Below, one piece after another: positions 40,537 to 48,664 of a DNA stretch of 49,213 nucleotides (positions are counted from its first letter, which is position 1; each line of letters starts with the position of its first letter). Source of the DNA: Streptomyces bobili (GTDB lineage Bacteria > Actinomycetota > Actinomycetes > Streptomycetales > Streptomycetaceae); NCBI RefSeq assembly GCF_002154575.1, contig NZ_MUBA01000012.1, forward strand, positions 1-49,213. Direction: 5' to 3'. The position numbers were made by a program, and so were the translations under genes. Below the pieces are notes generated by a model. It saw nothing but the letters and a program-made list of their open reading frames with translations. It had not been told where the DNA came from and did not search any database.

Positions 40537-42105
40537 GTGGGACACCACCGCACGGCCCTGCGTACGACCGCCGTGGGCGCCGTCTCCGCGACCCTGGTCG
40601 CCGGTGGCGTCCTCGGTCTCGCCCCCGCCGCGCAGGCCGCCACGAGCGGCATCCGCTTCGTCGACATCCGGAGCGCGGACGGCACCGTACTGAAGGCCAA
40701 CGTCGTCACGCCCGCGGACACCGACGGCACCGGCCGCCACCCCCTGATCGTGTTCCCGACGAGCTGGTCCTTCCCCCAGGTCGAGTACCTCGCCCAGGCC
40801 AGGCGGCTCGCCGACTCGGGCTACATCGTGCTCACGTACAACGTGCGCGGCTTCTGGCAGTCCGGCGGCGAGATCGAGGTGGCGGGCCCGCCCGACGTGG
40901 CCGACGCGTCCACGGTGGTCGACTGGGCGCTCGCGCACACCGCCGCCGACCCGCGCAACATCGGCATCGGAGGCGTCTCCTACGGCGCCGGCATCAGCCT
41001 GCTCGCCGCCGCGCACGACCCGCGCATCAAGGCCGTCGCGGCGCTCAGCGGCTGGGCGGACCTGACCGGGTCGATCTACTCCGGCCGCACCGAACACGTC
41101 CAGGCCGCCGCCCTGCTGGACGCCACGGGCACGGTCACCGGCCGCCACAGCGCCGAGACCCGCCGGGCCTTCGACGACTTCTACTCCGCCGACCTGGCCA
41201 AGGAGCAGGACCTGATCGCCTGGGGGAAGAAACGTTCCCCCGGAACCTACCTGGACCAGCTCAACGACAACGGCGCGGCGGTCATGCTCGCCAACACCTG
41301 GGGCGACACGATCTTCCCGCCCAACCAGTACGCGGACTTCTACGAGAAGCTGACCGGCCCCAAGCGGCTGGCTTTCCGGCCCGGCGACCACGCGACGGCC
41401 GAACTCACCGGCCTGTTCGGACTGCCCAACGACGTGTGGACCGACACCGTGCGCTGGTTCGACCACCACCTCCGGGGTGTGGACAACGGCATCGACCGTG
41501 AGCAGCCGGTGCGCATCAAGTCCCGTTCCACAAGCGGTTACGAGGGCTATCCGGACTGGAAATCGGTCACCGCGACCACCCGCAAGGTGAACCTCGCCGG
41601 CACCACCACCATCCGGACCGGCGTCAACTCGGGTGCGGACGGCGGAATCGTGTTCCTGTCGAGCATCCTCGACCAGATCGCCCGGCTTCCCCCGGTGGCC
41701 TCGATGCCCCTGCTCCCCCGCCGCTGGGCCGCCGTCTGGCAGTCGCAGACGTACGCCAGGACCCAACAGGTGCGCGGCACCGCGAGGTTGCACACCACGG
41801 TGACGCCCACCGAGGAGAGCGGCACCCTCGTGGCCTACCTCTACGACGTGGGGCCGCTCGGCCTCGGCAAGCTGGTCACCAACGCGCCGTACACCTTCCA
41901 CGGGCGCACCCCGGGCGAGCCGTTCGGCGTGGACCTGGAGCTGTTCTCCACGGCCTACGACGTCCCGGCGGGGCACCGGCTGGCGCTGGTCGTCGACACG
42001 GTCGACCCGCTCTACATCGAGCACAACCCGACCGGCGCGCGGCTGACCTTCTCCTCGCCGCCGAACGACCCGTCCTACGTGTCGATTCCGCTGCGCGAAC
42101 AGTGA
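40537..42105 (+). CDS. Secreted CocE/NonD (X-Pro dipeptidyl-peptidase S15) family hydrolase
   Basis: This 522-residue exported alpha/beta-hydrolase probably cleaves acyl esters or proline peptides. The signal peptide has RTTAVGAVSATLVAGGVLGL and ends at AQA. The catalytic triad is Ser148 in GIGGVSYGAGISL, Asp257 in ANTWGDTIFPPNQY and His285 in FRPGDHATAEL. The C-terminal jelly-roll domain (ARLHTTVTPTEESGTLVAYL, then ALVVDTVDPLYIEH) is typical of the X-Pro dipeptidyl-peptidase C-terminal family. GAGGAG at 40526-40531 selects the GTG at 40537; the GTG at 40531 overlaps that site. Esterase against peptidase cannot be settled here. Confidence 0.86.
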   Translation: MGHHRTALRTTAVGAVSATLVAGGVLGLAPAAQAATSGIRFVDIRSADGTVLKANVVTPADTDGTGRHPLIVFPTSWSFPQVEYLAQARRLADSGYIVLTYNVRGFWQSGGEIEVAGPPDVADASTVVDWALAHTAADPRNIGIGGVSYGAGISLLAAAHDPRIKAVAALSGWADLTGSIYSGRTEHVQAAALLDATGTVTGRHSAETRRAFDDFYSADLAKEQDLIAWGKKRSPGTYLDQLNDNGAAVMLANTWGDTIFPPNQYADFYEKLTGPKRLAFRPGDHATAELTGLFGLPNDVWTDTVRWFDHHLRGVDNGIDREQPVRIKSRSTSGYEGYPDWKSVTATTRKVNLAGTTTIRTGVNSGADGGIVFLSSILDQIARLPPVASMPLLPRRWAAVWQSQTYARTQQVRGTARLHTTVTPTEESGTLVAYLYDVGPLGLGKLVTNAPYTFHGRTPGEPFGVDLELFSTAYDVPAGHRLALVVDTVDPLYIEHNPTGARLTFSSPPNDPSYVSIPLREQ

Positions 42106-42219
42106 TCTCCGGCCGCCGCCGGGCGGGTATGGCTCCTGTGGATCTGCCCCTACGGCCCAGATGAACGACCCATCCTAGACGAGGTTCCGTCCGGGGGGTC
42201 ATGTCGGGCGCGTACTCGG

Positions 42220-42963
42220 CTAGTGCTTGAGGATCTTGGAGAGGAAGTCCTTGGCCCGGTCGCTGCGCGGATCGGTGAAGAACTCGTCCGGGCTGCGGTC
42301 CTCGACGATGCGGCCGTCGGCCATGAACACCACACGGTTGGCGGCCGAGCGGGCGAAGCCCATCTCGTGGGTGACGACGACCATCGTCATGCCGTCCCGG
42401 GCGAGCTGCCGCATGACCTCCAGCACCTCGTTGATCATCTCCGGGTCCAGAGCGGAGGTCGGCTCGTCGAACAGCAGCGCCTTGGGCTCCATCGCGAGGG
42501 CCCGAGCGATGGCCACACGCTGCTGCTGGCCGCCGGAGAGCTGTGCGGGGTACTTGTCGGCCTGGCCGGCCACGCCGACGCGGTCGAGCAGGGCCAGCGC
42601 CTTCTCCTGGGCCTTCGCCTTGTCGGTCCTGCGGACCTTGACCTGCCCCAGCGTCACGTTCTGGAGCACGGTCTTGTGCGCGAACAGGTTGAAGGACTGG
42701 AACACCATGCCGACGTCGGCGCGCAGCCGGGCCAGTTCCCTGCCCTCGTCCGGGAGCGGTCTGCCGTCCAGCAGGATGGTGCCCGAGCGGATCGTCTCCA
42801 GCCGGTTGATGGCCCGGCAGAGGGTCGACTTGCCCGACCCCGAAGGGCCGATGACCACGACCACCTCCCCCTTGCCGACGGTGAGGTCGATGTCCTGGAG
42901 GACATGCAGTTCCCCGTAGTACTTGTTGACGTCACGCAGCTCGATCAACGGATCGGCGGCCAT
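42220..42963 (-). CDS. Polar amino acid ABC transporter ATPase (GluA/GlnQ type), isolated
   Basis: This 247-residue ABC ATPase has Walker A GPSGSGKSTL, Q-loop VFQSFNLFAHKTV, signature LSGGQQQRVAIARALA, Walker B ALLFDEPTSALDPE and the switch His in VVVTHEMGFA. The overall sequence fits the glutamate/glutamine-type subfamily, where a binding protein and two permeases normally follow in the same operon (gluABCD). Here the gene ends at 42220 and the next gene downstream runs the opposite way, so the partners are elsewhere or the gene has been separated from them. Its start at 42963 is followed by a normal N-terminus (PLIELRDVNKYYGELHVLQD). The 159-base upstream region is AT-richer than its surroundings and probably carries the promoter. 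Confidence 0.92.
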   Translation of the reverse strand: MAADPLIELRDVNKYYGELHVLQDIDLTVGKGEVVVVIGPSGSGKSTLCRAINRLETIRSGTILLDGRPLPDEGRELARLRADVGMVFQSFNLFAHKTVLQNVTLGQVKVRRTDKAKAQEKALALLDRVGVAGQADKYPAQLSGGQQQRVAIARALAMEPKALLFDEPTSALDPEMINEVLEVMRQLARDGMTMVVVTHEMGFARSAANRVVFMADGRIVEDRSPDEFFTDPRSDRAKDFLSKILKH

Positions 42964-43122
42964 GCGCAGCCCTACTCACTCTCAGCTGTCCCGTGCAGCC
43001 GCAAACTATCCAGAGAGAACTTGCCCAAAGAGTCGACACGCACTTGTCCCGCATTAGCCGTATTTAAGCCCCCTGCAAACCTGTGGTCGAACCGGGGCTC
43101 CGACCTGCACCCGAGCCGCCGC

Positions 43123-43545
43123 TCAGACCTCCGCCACCTCGCCGTAGCGCTGCGACAGCTCAGGAACGCCGTTGGCCGCCCACTCCTGCCCAGCCGTCAC
43201 CACGTCGAACTCCCGGCCCGACGCGAGCCGCACGACGGGCTGGCCGCCGGGCCAGACCTTCCAGACGGCGCCGGGGACGGTGCGCACGATGACGGTGCCG
43301 AGGTAGAGGCCGGCGTCGTTGCCGAGCCAGGGCAGGTTCTCCTCGTCGTCGCGCCAGCGCGGCAGCAACTGGTCGAGCGCCTCCAGCGAGGCCGGTGTGT
43401 CGTCGAGCCGGATACCCTCCCGCTCCGCAAGAGTGCGCAGCAGCTCGCACTCGGAGAGGAGTTCGGCGACCCCTTCGGGGTCGGCGGCGGTCAGCGTCGC
43501 CTCGGCGTGCTTCTTGCGCCTGCTGCCCAGGAAAGGGATGTTCAT
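43123..43545 (-). CDS. DUF6278 family protein
   Basis: This 140-residue soluble protein starts MNIPFLGSRRKKHAEATLTA and includes LLSECELLRTLAEREGIRLD, LPRWRDDEENLPWLGNDAGL and VRLASGREFDVVTAGQEWAA. This pattern matches the actinobacterial DUF6278 family; no function is known to me. The frame is open upstream to 43680, but ATG 43545 begins at the conserved basic start. It is transcribed away from the exonuclease III gene's end and toward the ABC ATPase gene, with about 250 bases of no evident content upstream. Confidence 0.72.
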   Translation of the reverse strand: MNIPFLGSRRKKHAEATLTAADPEGVAELLSECELLRTLAEREGIRLDDTPASLEALDQLLPRWRDDEENLPWLGNDAGLYLGTVIVRTVPGAVWKVWPGGQPVVRLASGREFDVVTAGQEWAANGVPELSQRYGEVAEV

Positions 43546-43793
43546 ACGCCCAGCGTGACATTCACACCGGCGTGCGCACCACAGGCGCGCGGGCAGCCGC
43601 GGGCGGCCGGATCCCCCTGTCCCACCCGCACGCCGAATTGACCGGTACGCGGCGTTTTCGCCGCCGTCGCGATGCCCCAATGATCGACCGGATGTACGGG
43701 ACGGGTCGGTACGTGCGCCGGCCCGTACCCGGGGTTTCCGCGGTGGCCCCTGCCAGCGCTGTCCACTAGGGGCCGCGGGGTGTCCGCCGGGTC

Positions 43794-44573
43794 CTACACG
43801 TCCAGGTCGACGACGACCGGCGCGTGGTCCGAGGCGCCCTTGCCCTTGCGCTCCTCACGGTCGACGTAGGAGTCCTTGACGGCCTTGGCGAAGGGCGCGT
43901 TGCCGTAGACCAGGTCGATGCGCATGCCGCGGTTCTTGGGGAAGCAGAGCTGGCGGTAGTCCCAGTAGGTGAAGGGGTGCTCGTACTTCAGGGGGCGCGG
44001 GACGACGTCGGAGAGGCCGGCGCCGCGCAGGGAGGCGAGGGCGGCGCGCTCGGCGGGGGTGACATGCGTGGAGCCCTCGAAGGCGGCCACGTCGTAGACG
44101 TCGTCGTCGGTCGGCGCCACGTTGTAGTCGCCCAGCACCGCGAAGGGGCGGCTGCCTCCCGCGTCACCGGCGACGGCGGCCCTGAGGGCCTCGAACCACT
44201 GGAGCTTGTACGCGTAGTGCGGGTGCTCCACCTCGCGGCCGTTGGGCACGTAGACCGACCAGACGCGGACCGGGCCGCAGGTCGCCGCGATCGCGCGGGG
44301 CTCCGGGGCGCCGTCGTAGCCCGGATCGCCGGGCAGGCCCTTGACGACGTCCTCGATGCCCACGCGGGAGAGCACCGCCACACCGTTCCACCTGCCGGTG
44401 GCGTGGACCGCCGCCTCGTAGCCCAGCTCGCGCAGCTGGTCGAGCGGGAACTGGTCCTCGGCGACCTTGGCCTCCTGGAGGCAGAGCACGTCGGTGCCGC
44501 TGCTCTCCAGCCAGGCCAGGAGCCTCGGCAGGCGGGCGGTGATCGAGTTCACGTTCCAGGTCGCGATGCGCAT
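43794..44573 (-). CDS. xth: Exodeoxyribonuclease III (AP endonuclease)
   Basis: This 259-residue DNA repair enzyme cuts at abasic sites and trims 3' ends. It begins MRIATWNVNSITARLPRLLA, with VLCLQEAKVAEDQFP supplying the metal-binding Glu, then VWSVYVPNGRE, VLGDYNVAPTDDDVYD with the active Asp/Asn, FTYWDYRQLCFPKNRGMRID, and SDHAPVVVDLDV with the catalytic Asp-His. ATG 44573 starts exactly at the conserved N-terminus; the frame opens ten codons earlier at 44603. It lies 39 bases downstream of the MBL-fold gene and may share its transcript. Confidence 0.95.
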   Translation of the reverse strand: MRIATWNVNSITARLPRLLAWLESSGTDVLCLQEAKVAEDQFPLDQLRELGYEAAVHATGRWNGVAVLSRVGIEDVVKGLPGDPGYDGAPEPRAIAATCGPVRVWSVYVPNGREVEHPHYAYKLQWFEALRAAVAGDAGGSRPFAVLGDYNVAPTDDDVYDVAAFEGSTHVTPAERAALASLRGAGLSDVVPRPLKYEHPFTYWDYRQLCFPKNRGMRIDLVYGNAPFAKAVKDSYVDREERKGKGASDHAPVVVDLDV

Positions 44574-44612
44574 GCCCGACAACCTACCCGCAGGGTCCGA
44601 CAACGCCCTCGC

Positions 44613-45284
44613 TCAGATCCGCGCCGAGGCCCCCGGCGCCAGCCGCCCGTGCTCGGCGCCGCCCAGGTTGCCCAGGTGCATGTCGTAGATCGGGCGGGCG
44701 AGGTCGGTGAGGAGGGCGTCGTGGATGTCGTAGACCCGCCGCGGCCCGACCTCCCTCACGTACTCGATGACCTCGGCGATCTTGTTCCAGGGGGCCTGGA
44801 CGGGGGCGAGGAGGGTCTCCACCGGCCGGTCGGGGACGGTGAGGGCGTCGCCCGGATGGAAGACCCGGCCGTCGTCGACCAGGAAGCCCACGTTGGTGAC
44901 GCGCGGCAGGTCCGGGTGGATCACGGCGTGCAGCTCGCCGTGGACCTGGATGTCGAAGCCCGCAGCGGTGAAGGCGTCACCGTGGCCGACGGTGTGGACG
45001 CGGCCCGGAAAGGCTCCCGCGATCTTCTCGGCCACCGACGCGAGGGTCCAGATCTCGGCGGCCGGGTCGGCCTCCAGGGCCGCCCGCAGCCGCTCCTCGC
45101 TGAAGTGGTCGGGATGCTCGTGCGTGACCAGGATCGCCTCCGCGCCGAGCGCCGCATCCTCCTCGGTGAACGCGCCCGGATCGAGCACGAGCGTGCGGCC
45201 CTCCTTCTCCAGGCGAACACAGGCATGCGCCTTCTTCGTGAGCTTCAGGGGCGTCACGGGCGTCTCGGGAGTCATGGCCGTCAT
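44613..45284 (-). CDS. MBL-fold metal-dependent hydrolase (UlaG-like)
   Basis: This 223-residue metallo-beta-lactamase-fold protein has the Zn motif THEHPDHFSEE, followed by HGELHAVIHPDLPRVTNVGF and DDGRVFHPGDALTVP with the next His and Asp, and a C-terminal YDIHDALLT. It resembles UlaG-type single-domain hydrolases rather than glyoxalases or RNases. The substrate is unknown. Two in-frame ATGs (45284 and 45275) precede the conserved PLKLTKKAHACVRLE; 45284 has AGGA upstream. It lies about 31 bases downstream of the pcaDC-like gene and 39 bases upstream of xth, all on one strand, which suggests one three-gene transcript. Confidence 0.88.
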   Translation of the reverse strand: MTAMTPETPVTPLKLTKKAHACVRLEKEGRTLVLDPGAFTEEDAALGAEAILVTHEHPDHFSEERLRAALEADPAAEIWTLASVAEKIAGAFPGRVHTVGHGDAFTAAGFDIQVHGELHAVIHPDLPRVTNVGFLVDDGRVFHPGDALTVPDRPVETLLAPVQAPWNKIAEVIEYVREVGPRRVYDIHDALLTDLARPIYDMHLGNLGGAEHGRLAPGASARI

Positions 45285-45315
45285 GGTTCCATCCTGCCTC
45301 CGCCGGGCGGCCCGC

Positions 45316-46617
45316 TCACTCGGAGGGCGTCGTCTCCTCCCGGATGACCTGCTGCGCCACCCGGAACGCGCTGTTCGCGGCCGGTACGCCACAGTAGACC
45401 GCCGCCTGGAGCAGGACCTCCTTGATCTCGTCCGGGGTGAGGCCGTTGCGCAGGGCGGCGCGGGTGTGGAAGGCCAGCTCGTCGAGGTGCCCGCCGGCCA
45501 CCAGCGCGGTGAGCGTCACGCAGGAGCGCGAACGCCGGTCGAGGCCGGGGCGGTCCCAGATCTCCCCCCACGCGTAGCGGGTGACCAGTTCCTGGAAGTC
45601 GCCGGAGAAGTCGTCGGCCTGTGCCAGCGCCCGGTCCACATGGGCGTCCCCGAGGACCTCGCGGCGCACCTTCAGCCCGGCGTCGTACGGGTCGGGGCGG
45701 CCCATGACCTGCGACGGCGCGATCATGGGGGCGGGGGCGATCTCCGCGATCGGCGCGGCCTGCGGGGACACGGCCTGCACCGGCCTGAGGGAGACGCCGG
45801 GGACGGCGGTCTGGCCCGTGCTGTGCTCGTGGGCGGGCTGCCAGGCGGTCGAGAAGTGCCGGACCAGGAGGTCGGTGACGGCGGCGGGCTGCTCGACCGG
45901 GACCAGGTGGGAGGCGCCCGGGACGACGGCGAGACGGGCGTCGGGGATGCCGGCGACCAGCGTGCGGGCCTCGGCGGGGCCGGTGACCTGGTCGTCCGAG
46001 CCGACGAGGACCAGCGTCGGCACGCCGACCATGCCGAGTTCGGGCCGCACGTCGAAGGAGGCGAGCGCCTCGCAGGCCGCGATGTAGCAGCCGGGGTCGG
46101 TGGTGCGCACCATCTGTACGGCCCACTCGGTGATCGCGGGCTGCGCGGCGGCGAAGCCGGTGGAGAACCAACGGTCGGGCGAGGTACGGGCGATGGGGTC
46201 GAGACCGTGCGTCCGGACGATCACGCCGCGCTGACGGAACTCGTCCGCCGTGCCGAACCGCGGCGAGGCCGCGATGAGCGCGAGCGAGGCCACCCGCTCG
46301 GGGTGACGCAGTGCCAGCTCCACACCCACCGCACCGCCGAGCGCACAGCCCGCGTAGCCGAAACGCTGCACCCCGAGTGCGTCGAGTGTGGCCAGCAGCC
46401 GCTCGGCGAGGTCGCTGACGGAGCCCGCCGGATAGGCCGGGGACCCGCCGTGACCGGGCAGGTCGAACCGGAAGATCCGCCACTGCTGCGCCAGCTCGGG
46501 AACCTGCCGGTCCCACATGTGCCAGGTGGTACCCAGTGAGGGACCGAGGATCAGGACAGGTGCGTCTTCTGGCCCGTCAAAGCGGTATTGCAGGGTGTTC
46601 ATCGGTGTCTCACTCAC
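45316..46617 (-). CDS. pcaDC: PcaD-PcaC fusion (3-oxoadipate enol-lactonase / 4-carboxymuconolactone decarboxylase), atypical nucleophile
   Basis: This 433-residue fusion would run two steps of the protocatechuate branch of the beta-ketoadipate pathway. Residues about 6-265 are an alpha/beta-hydrolase (GPSLGTTWHMWDRQVPEL, FRFDLPGHGGSP, VLVGSDDQVTGPAEA with the Asp, VPGASHLVPVEQP with the His). After an Ala/Pro linker, residues about 315-425 are a carboxymuconolactone decarboxylase domain (RSRSCVTLTALVAGGHLDEL, FHTRAALRNGLTPDEIKEVL). The nucleophile elbow reads GCALGG, so the Ser position holds Ala92 beside Cys91; the codons GGC TGT GCG CTC confirm it. The GTG at 46617 gives MSETPMNTLQY; ATG 46602 is an alternative. 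No other pca gene is in the window, and the first activity may be altered. Confidence 0.85.
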   Translation of the reverse strand: MSETPMNTLQYRFDGPEDAPVLILGPSLGTTWHMWDRQVPELAQQWRIFRFDLPGHGGSPAYPAGSVSDLAERLLATLDALGVQRFGYAGCALGGAVGVELALRHPERVASLALIAASPRFGTADEFRQRGVIVRTHGLDPIARTSPDRWFSTGFAAAQPAITEWAVQMVRTTDPGCYIAACEALASFDVRPELGMVGVPTLVLVGSDDQVTGPAEARTLVAGIPDARLAVVPGASHLVPVEQPAAVTDLLVRHFSTAWQPAHEHSTGQTAVPGVSLRPVQAVSPQAAPIAEIAPAPMIAPSQVMGRPDPYDAGLKVRREVLGDAHVDRALAQADDFSGDFQELVTRYAWGEIWDRPGLDRRSRSCVTLTALVAGGHLDELAFHTRAALRNGLTPDEIKEVLLQAAVYCGVPAANSAFRVAQQVIREETTPSE

Positions 46618-46908
46618 GCCCTGCACGGTCTCACATCTCACGATTTCTCACGTGCGGGGGTCCAACCCCGTACAAGGCGTCCCAGGTTGTGACGGCCTCG
46701 GGGAGACCCTTCACGACCGGCCACGGTGCCCGGTCCCCCGCGGTGATCGGTGAGGCGGGAGGCAAGGGCGCACGGGCCGGCGCGGGCCCTTGTCGTGGTC
46801 CGGGGGCTGACCAGCGCGGACTTCGCGGTGGCCGCTCGCCGGGCGGCGGGCGGGCGGCTGCGGTGGCGGGGTCACGTCACGGGCTCCGGTCTCCGGTAAC
46901 GTCAAGGT

Positions 46909-48594
46909 ATGAGTCATCCGCATCCTGGCCTGAAGACCGCCCCGCCGCTGCCCGCCAAAGGTTTGAGGGTCGTCGCCCTGGGCGGCCTGGGCGAGATCGG
47001 CCGCAACATGACCGTCTTCGAGTACGCCGGCAAACTCCTCATCGTGGACTGCGGGGTGCTGTTCCCCGAGGAGACGCAGCCCGGGGTGGACGTGATCCTT
47101 CCCGACTTCACCTCGATCAGGGACCGCCTGGACGACATCGTGGCCGTCGTCCTGACCCACGGGCACGAGGACCACATCGGCGGCGTGCCCTACCTGCTGC
47201 GCGAGCGGTCCGACATTCCCGTCGTCGGGTCGAAGCTGACGCTGGCGTTCCTGGAGGCCAAGCTCAAGGAGCACGGCATCCGCCCGCGGACAGTGCGGGT
47301 GAAGGAGGACGACAAGCGTAAGTTCGGCCCCTTCGAGTGCGAGTTCGTCGCGGTCAACCACTCCATCCCGGACGGTCTCGCCGTGGCGATCCGGACCGGA
47401 GCCGGACTGGTGCTGCACACCGGCGACTTCAAGATGGACCAGTTCCCCCTCGACGATCGCATCACCGACCTGCGTGCCTTCGCGCGGCTCGGCGAGGAGG
47501 GTGTGGACCTGTTCCTCACCGACTCCACCAACGCCGAGGTACCCGGCTTCACCACGTCGGAACGCGAGCTGAACCCGGCGATCGAGCAGGTGATGCGTAC
47601 GGCTCCGCGCCGGGTCATCGTCTCCAGCTTCGCCAGCCATGTGCACCGCATCCAGCAGGTCCTGGACGCCGCCCATCAGCACGGCCGCAAGGTCGCCTTC
47701 GTCGGCCGCTCGATGGTCCGCAACATGGGCATCGCCCGCGAGCTGGGCTATCTGAAGGTCCCGTCCGGCCTGGTCGTGACGACCAGGGAGCTGGAGAAGC
47801 TCCCCGACCACCGGATCACGCTGGTGTGCACCGGTTCCCAGGGCGAGCCGATGGCCGCGCTGTCCCGGATGGCCAACCGCGACCACATGATCCGTATCGG
47901 CGAGGGCGACACCGTACTGCTCGCCAGCTCCCTGATCCCCGGCAACGAGAACGCCATCTACCGGGTGATCAACGGGCTGACCCGGTGGGGTGCCCACGTC
48001 GTCCACAAGGGCAACGCCAAGGTGCACGTCTCCGGGCACGCCAGCGCCGGCGAACTCGTCTACTGCTACAACATCGTCAAGCCGCGCAACGTGATGCCGG
48101 TCCACGGCGAGTTCCGCCACCTGCGGGCCAACGGCGACCTCGCCATCCGTACGGGTCTCGACCCCGACCGGGTCGTCATCGCCGAGGACGGCGTCGTCGT
48201 CGACCTCGTCGACGGGCGCGCGTCCATCACCGGCAAGGTGCCCGCGGGCAACGTGTACGTGGACGGCATGGAGGTCGGCGGCGTCACCGAGGCGTCCCTC
48301 AAGGACCGCCTCACCCTGGCCGAGGAGGGCGTGGTCACCGTCGTGGCCCTCGTCGACGCCGACACCGGCGCGCTGGCGGAGGCGCCCGACTTCCTGGCCC
48401 GCGGCTTCGTCCATGACGAGACGACGTTCGAATCCGTCATCCCGGTCATCGAGAAGACGCTGGCCACCGCCGCCGAGGAAGGCGTGGGCGACTCACGTCA
48501 GCTCGAACAGCTGATCGCCCGTTCGGTGGCCAACTGGGCCTTCCGCACCTATCGCCGCAAGCCGCTCATCATCCCCGTCATCATCGACGCCTGA
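46909..48594 (+). CDS. rnj: Ribonuclease J
   Basis: This 561-residue metallo-beta-lactamase/beta-CASP ribonuclease has 5'-exonuclease and endonuclease activity in RNA decay and maturation. The N-terminal part has VVALGGLGEIGRNMTVFEY, VVLTHGHEDHIGGVPYLL with the Zn motif, FVAVNHSIPDGLAVAIRT, and LHTGDFKMDQFP. The beta-CASP region includes SSFASHVHRIQQVLDAAHQH and STNAEVPGFTTSER. The C-terminal part has VHVSGHASAGELVYC and VMPVHGEFRHLRANGDLAIR. It begins at ATG 46909 with a weak ribosome site. A 291-base region upstream separates it from the divergent pcaDC-like gene and shows nothing obvious beyond promoters. A strong terminator follows. The usual neighbour, dapA, is not seen in the window. 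Confidence 0.95.
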   Translation: MSHPHPGLKTAPPLPAKGLRVVALGGLGEIGRNMTVFEYAGKLLIVDCGVLFPEETQPGVDVILPDFTSIRDRLDDIVAVVLTHGHEDHIGGVPYLLRERSDIPVVGSKLTLAFLEAKLKEHGIRPRTVRVKEDDKRKFGPFECEFVAVNHSIPDGLAVAIRTGAGLVLHTGDFKMDQFPLDDRITDLRAFARLGEEGVDLFLTDSTNAEVPGFTTSERELNPAIEQVMRTAPRRVIVSSFASHVHRIQQVLDAAHQHGRKVAFVGRSMVRNMGIARELGYLKVPSGLVVTTRELEKLPDHRITLVCTGSQGEPMAALSRMANRDHMIRIGEGDTVLLASSLIPGNENAIYRVINGLTRWGAHVVHKGNAKVHVSGHASAGELVYCYNIVKPRNVMPVHGEFRHLRANGDLAIRTGLDPDRVVIAEDGVVVDLVDGRASITGKVPAGNVYVDGMEVGGVTEASLKDRLTLAEEGVVTVVALVDADTGALAEAPDFLARGFVHDETTFESVIPVIEKTLATAAEEGVGDSRQLEQLIARSVANWAFRTYRRKPLIIPVIIDA

Positions 48595-48614
48595 CCCTGA
48601 TCCGGGCCGAACCC

Positions 48615-48645
48615 CCCGGCCGCCGGCCCACCGCCGGCGGCCGGG
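48615..48645 (+). terminator. Strong terminator hairpin after RNase J
   Basis: CCCGGCCGCCGGC (48615-48627) and its exact complement (48633-48645) form a 13-bp GC-only stem with the loop CCACC, 20 bases after the stop. There is no U tract. Confidence 0.8.
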
Positions 48646-48664
48646 ACAGAGACGAGGAACACCG

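Noticed and set aside
42106-42219. Possible tRNA or small RNA between the secreted hydrolase and the ABC ATPase genes
   Set aside because: No cloverleaf or conserved TPsiC-loop sequence could be formed.
45316-46617. A complete aromatic (protocatechuate) degradation cluster
   Set aside because: Only the PcaD-PcaC fusion is present; no pcaGH, pcaB, pcaIJ or pcaF gene lies in the window.
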